A program made the translations under genes and the position numbers. 52,744 nt of DNA from Xenorhabdus eapokensis (GTDB lineage: Bacteria; Pseudomonadota; Gammaproteobacteria; Enterobacterales; Enterobacteriaceae), in NCBI RefSeq assembly GCF_001908105.1, contig NZ_MKGQ01000024.1:1-52744 (forward strand), in the 5' to 3' direction. Numbering within the stretch: the first letter of the stretch is position 1; each line of letters starts with the position of its first letter. The notes beneath the pieces are model-generated. The model was given only the letters and a program-made list of their open reading frames with translations. It did not search any database and was not told the DNA's origin. Shown piece after piece: positions 50,478 to 52,744 of the stretch.

Positions 50478-52652
50478 GTGAAAGAACAAGATAAAGATAA
50501 ATTCAGCAGCCCTATGGCAAAGGGAACCTGTTATTTTTTGATTTACCTGACAGGCATATATCCTATTAATTCGGCAGTGGCGGGCGGTATTACCCCTGAT
50601 AATCCGCAAACACAGGTACACAATAATGGCAATGTGCCGGTGGTAAATATTGCCACCCCCAATAATGCCGGAATATCTCACAATACGTATAAAGAGTTTA
50701 ATACTGGCACTCAGGGCGCGGTATTAAATAACGCCGCACAAGCGGTTAAATCTCAACTGGCCGGCCAAATTAATGCCAACGCCAATCTGCATGGAAAAGC
50801 AGCCGAACTCATCATCAACGAAGTGACCGGAAGTAGCCGTTCTGAATTACTGGGACAATTGGAAGTTGCAGGCCAGAAAGCCAACGTGATGATAGCCAAC
50901 CCCAATGGTATCACTTGTGATGGGTGTGGCTTTATTAATACCGCCGGTGCCGTACTGACGACCGGTAAACCGCAATTTGATAAACAGGGTGCACTGGAAG
51001 CGCTGAGTGTGACAAAAGGCCAAATCACGATTGGGGGGAAAGGGTTAAATGGCCAATCAACCGATTATGTCGATATTATCAGTCGGGCGACTGAACTGAA
51101 TGGAAAAATTCAGGCTAATAATCTTGCACTCACTCAGGGCGCTAACCAGATTTCCTTTAAAGACGGTACGGCAAAAACCATTGCTGGTGAAGGGAGCCGT
51201 CCGCAATTAGCTGTTGATACTAAAGCACTGGGAGGCATGTATGCCAATAAAATCCGCCTGATTGCAACGGAAAATGGGGTTGGCGTTAATCTTAAAAATA
51301 TTACCAGTAATCAACGCGACATTACATTAAGTGCTAATGGCAAAATGGAACTTGGTAACATTAAAGCTAAAACTGACTTAAATGTGGGCGCTAAAGAAAT
51401 TAATATTGAACCAAATATTCCGGTTCAGGCAGAACGGAATATTATTCTGGCAGGTAATAAAATAACCAATAAAGGCAATGTAATTGCCGGGCAAGATATG
51501 CGGGTGTATGGCGATACTATAAACAATATAGGGACTAAAGCACTTCTGCAATCTAATAATAATATGTGGATTCAGAAGAATGTGGAAGGAGATAAGAGTA
51601 AATATATTGAAAATAAATCGGCAGTTATAAAAACTAATAAAGGAGACTTGATTATTAGAACTGAAAAATTAGCTAATATTCAAGATTTCTCTTTGAACAA
51701 TGATATGAAAGTTGAAGCAACTTCGACTAGTAAGAATAATCGACTAGATATACATCATGGTATAAAATTTCCCATGAAAAAATTCGAGTATTCTAAGTGG
51801 TTTAATACGATGGATTTTTATCAGAATAATGCTGTCAATGTAAAGAGATATTTAACCCAGCACAACATTAATTCCACAAAAGCATCTATAAGTTCTGGGA
51901 ATAATCTGTACATTAACGCAACCAATTTAAATAATATAAATTCCGATATGAGGTCTAAGAAGGATTTAATTCTAACTGGAAGGGATTTAAACGTAATAAG
52001 TACTCAGAATGGTGAAAAAAATATATTTCATACTTTTGATTATTCAATTCCTTGTTTAAATTTTTTTGGGGGATGTAATGCGGATCATTATTTTTTTAAC
52101 TTAGGCGAAGTTCATTCCTGGAAAGATGTTAATCCTCATATAAATTCTCTTTTACTTTCTGAAGGAAATTTAATTGCTGATTTTTCAAATAATATAACTA
52201 TTGAAAAGAAAAGGCATTACAATGCTGAAAAAATAGGTGAGATCACTATTGATAACGATAATTCAGAATCATTAGTTAGTATAAAAAACATGGTATTATT
52301 TTCTAACTCAATAACTAACAAGAGTAATATAAGGTCAAATAAAGATATTTCAATAATAGGAAATGATTATGTTAATATAAATCAGTCAAAAATTTTAGCT
52401 AACAAGGATTTATCCATTAATGCTGCTAATAACATTGAAATAGTTCAAAGTGATATTAAAGGTAAAGATATCTCTTTATTAAGTAAAGAGGGAAGTATAA
52501 ATATTCTCACTGATAATCGTATAGGTTATTTTTTATTGAATGGAATTCGTTGGTTAGGTGGAATTGAAGCTACAAATGATCTTATAATATCAGCTGGAAA
52601 TAACGCTAAATTATCTAATTTAAGATTTAAGCCTCAAAACGGCAATAAATAA
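50478..52652 (+). CDS. Short TpsA exoprotein with TPS domain and hemagglutinin-type repeats
   Basis: A 724-residue protein starting with GTG at 50478; a later ATG (residue 13) is possible. A signal-like segment runs to NSAVAGG (about 37). The TPS secretion domain follows: NNAGISHNTYKEFNTG, NEVTG and the NPNGITCDGCGFINT motif (141-155). Beta-helix repeats continue to the end. Known TpsA hemolysins and FHA-type adhesins are usually 1400-4000 residues, so this is short. From about 51560 the DNA is far more AT-rich, and the protein gains a Cys-containing PCLNFFGGC insertion. No VENN motif or toxin domain is seen. It ends with a proper TAA. Confidence 0.85.
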   Translation: MKEQDKDKFSSPMAKGTCYFLIYLTGIYPINSAVAGGITPDNPQTQVHNNGNVPVVNIATPNNAGISHNTYKEFNTGTQGAVLNNAAQAVKSQLAGQINANANLHGKAAELIINEVTGSSRSELLGQLEVAGQKANVMIANPNGITCDGCGFINTAGAVLTTGKPQFDKQGALEALSVTKGQITIGGKGLNGQSTDYVDIISRATELNGKIQANNLALTQGANQISFKDGTAKTIAGEGSRPQLAVDTKALGGMYANKIRLIATENGVGVNLKNITSNQRDITLSANGKMELGNIKAKTDLNVGAKEINIEPNIPVQAERNIILAGNKITNKGNVIAGQDMRVYGDTINNIGTKALLQSNNNMWIQKNVEGDKSKYIENKSAVIKTNKGDLIIRTEKLANIQDFSLNNDMKVEATSTSKNNRLDIHHGIKFPMKKFEYSKWFNTMDFYQNNAVNVKRYLTQHNINSTKASISSGNNLYINATNLNNINSDMRSKKDLILTGRDLNVISTQNGEKNIFHTFDYSIPCLNFFGGCNADHYFFNLGEVHSWKDVNPHINSLLLSEGNLIADFSNNITIEKKRHYNAEKIGEITIDNDNSESLVSIKNMVLFSNSITNKSNIRSNKDISIIGNDYVNINQSKILANKDLSINAANNIEIVQSDIKGKDISLLSKEGSINILTDNRIGYFLLNGIRWLGGIEATNDLIISAGNNAKLSNLRFKPQNGNK

Positions 52653-52685
52653 GCTTTCAAAATAGTAGATCACTTGGAGGGAACT

Positions 52686-52744
52686 CAGTCCAATTTTTGC
52701 GATCTGATTAATCGCCAAATCAAAAAAAATCCCAAAATGGACTG
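52686..52744. repeat. Possible mobile-element end: 7-bp inverted repeat at window edge
   Basis: CAGTCCA (52686-52692) faces TGGACTG (52738-52744), the last bases of the window, with further loose similarity (TTTT tracts) inside. It starts 34 bases after the tpsA stop. It could be two element ends, a miniature element or a terminator. The window edge prevents a decision. Confidence 0.3.

Overview
The window is a stretch of enterobacterial (order Enterobacterales) chromosome. Gene content, moderate GC, AT-rich intergenic DNA and the mix of conserved blocks with ash/BRO phage genes and a two-partner secretion locus fit the Morganellaceae best. Xenorhabdus, or its sister Photorhabdus, is my best guess from general likeness; no database search was possible.

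Layout: (1) 1-817 is the end of a phage or satellite element: the tail of an ash/Icd-like gene, a hairpin-rich leader, and a protein joining a BRO-N domain to an Ogr/Delta-like zinc finger. (2) 979-2117 holds tRNA-Ile(CAU) (ileX), a likely integration target, and a GNAT acetyltransferase. (3) 2175-31706 matches the E. coli rpoD to ftsP region: the rpsU-dnaG-rpoD operon; divergent tsaD; plsY, folB, cca, ygiM, ygiF, glnE, hldE, ubiK; FMN riboswitch and ribB; ygiD, ygiC, ygiB, tolC; nudF, cpdA, yqiA, parE, parC; plsC, ftsP. Compared with E. coli, uppP, zupT and yqiB are missing from their usual places. (4) 31953-46486 matches the E. coli 1-minute region in order: folA, apaH, apaG, rsmA, pdxA, surA, lptD, djlA, rluA, rapA, polB. 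Blocks 3 and 4 lie far apart in E. coli and join here between ftsP and folA. (5) 46809-52744 is an AT-rich accessory segment: an ArnT/PMT-like membrane glycosyltransferase, a TpsB outer-membrane transporter and a short TpsA exoprotein, then a possible mobile-element end at the window edge.

The core genes cover transcription initiation and primer synthesis, tRNA modification and end repair, phospholipid synthesis, folate, riboflavin and PLP synthesis, nitrogen control, LPS precursor synthesis, outer-membrane assembly (surA, lptD, tolC), topoisomerase IV and DNA polymerase II. The surA-pdxA-rsmA-apaG-apaH genes are packed head to tail with overlaps.

Most of the window is ordinary. The points worth attention are a Cca enzyme that has lost its HD phosphohydrolase motif in frame, a YgiF cleanly lacking most of its CHAD domain, a ParC with Gly at the residue matching E. 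coli Ser80, the BRO/Ogr fusion with its potentially switching leader RNA, an undescribed structured intergenic RNA candidate between ribB and ygiD, and the short TpsA next to a glycosyltransferase. I did not find CRISPR arrays, rRNA or complete transposases.
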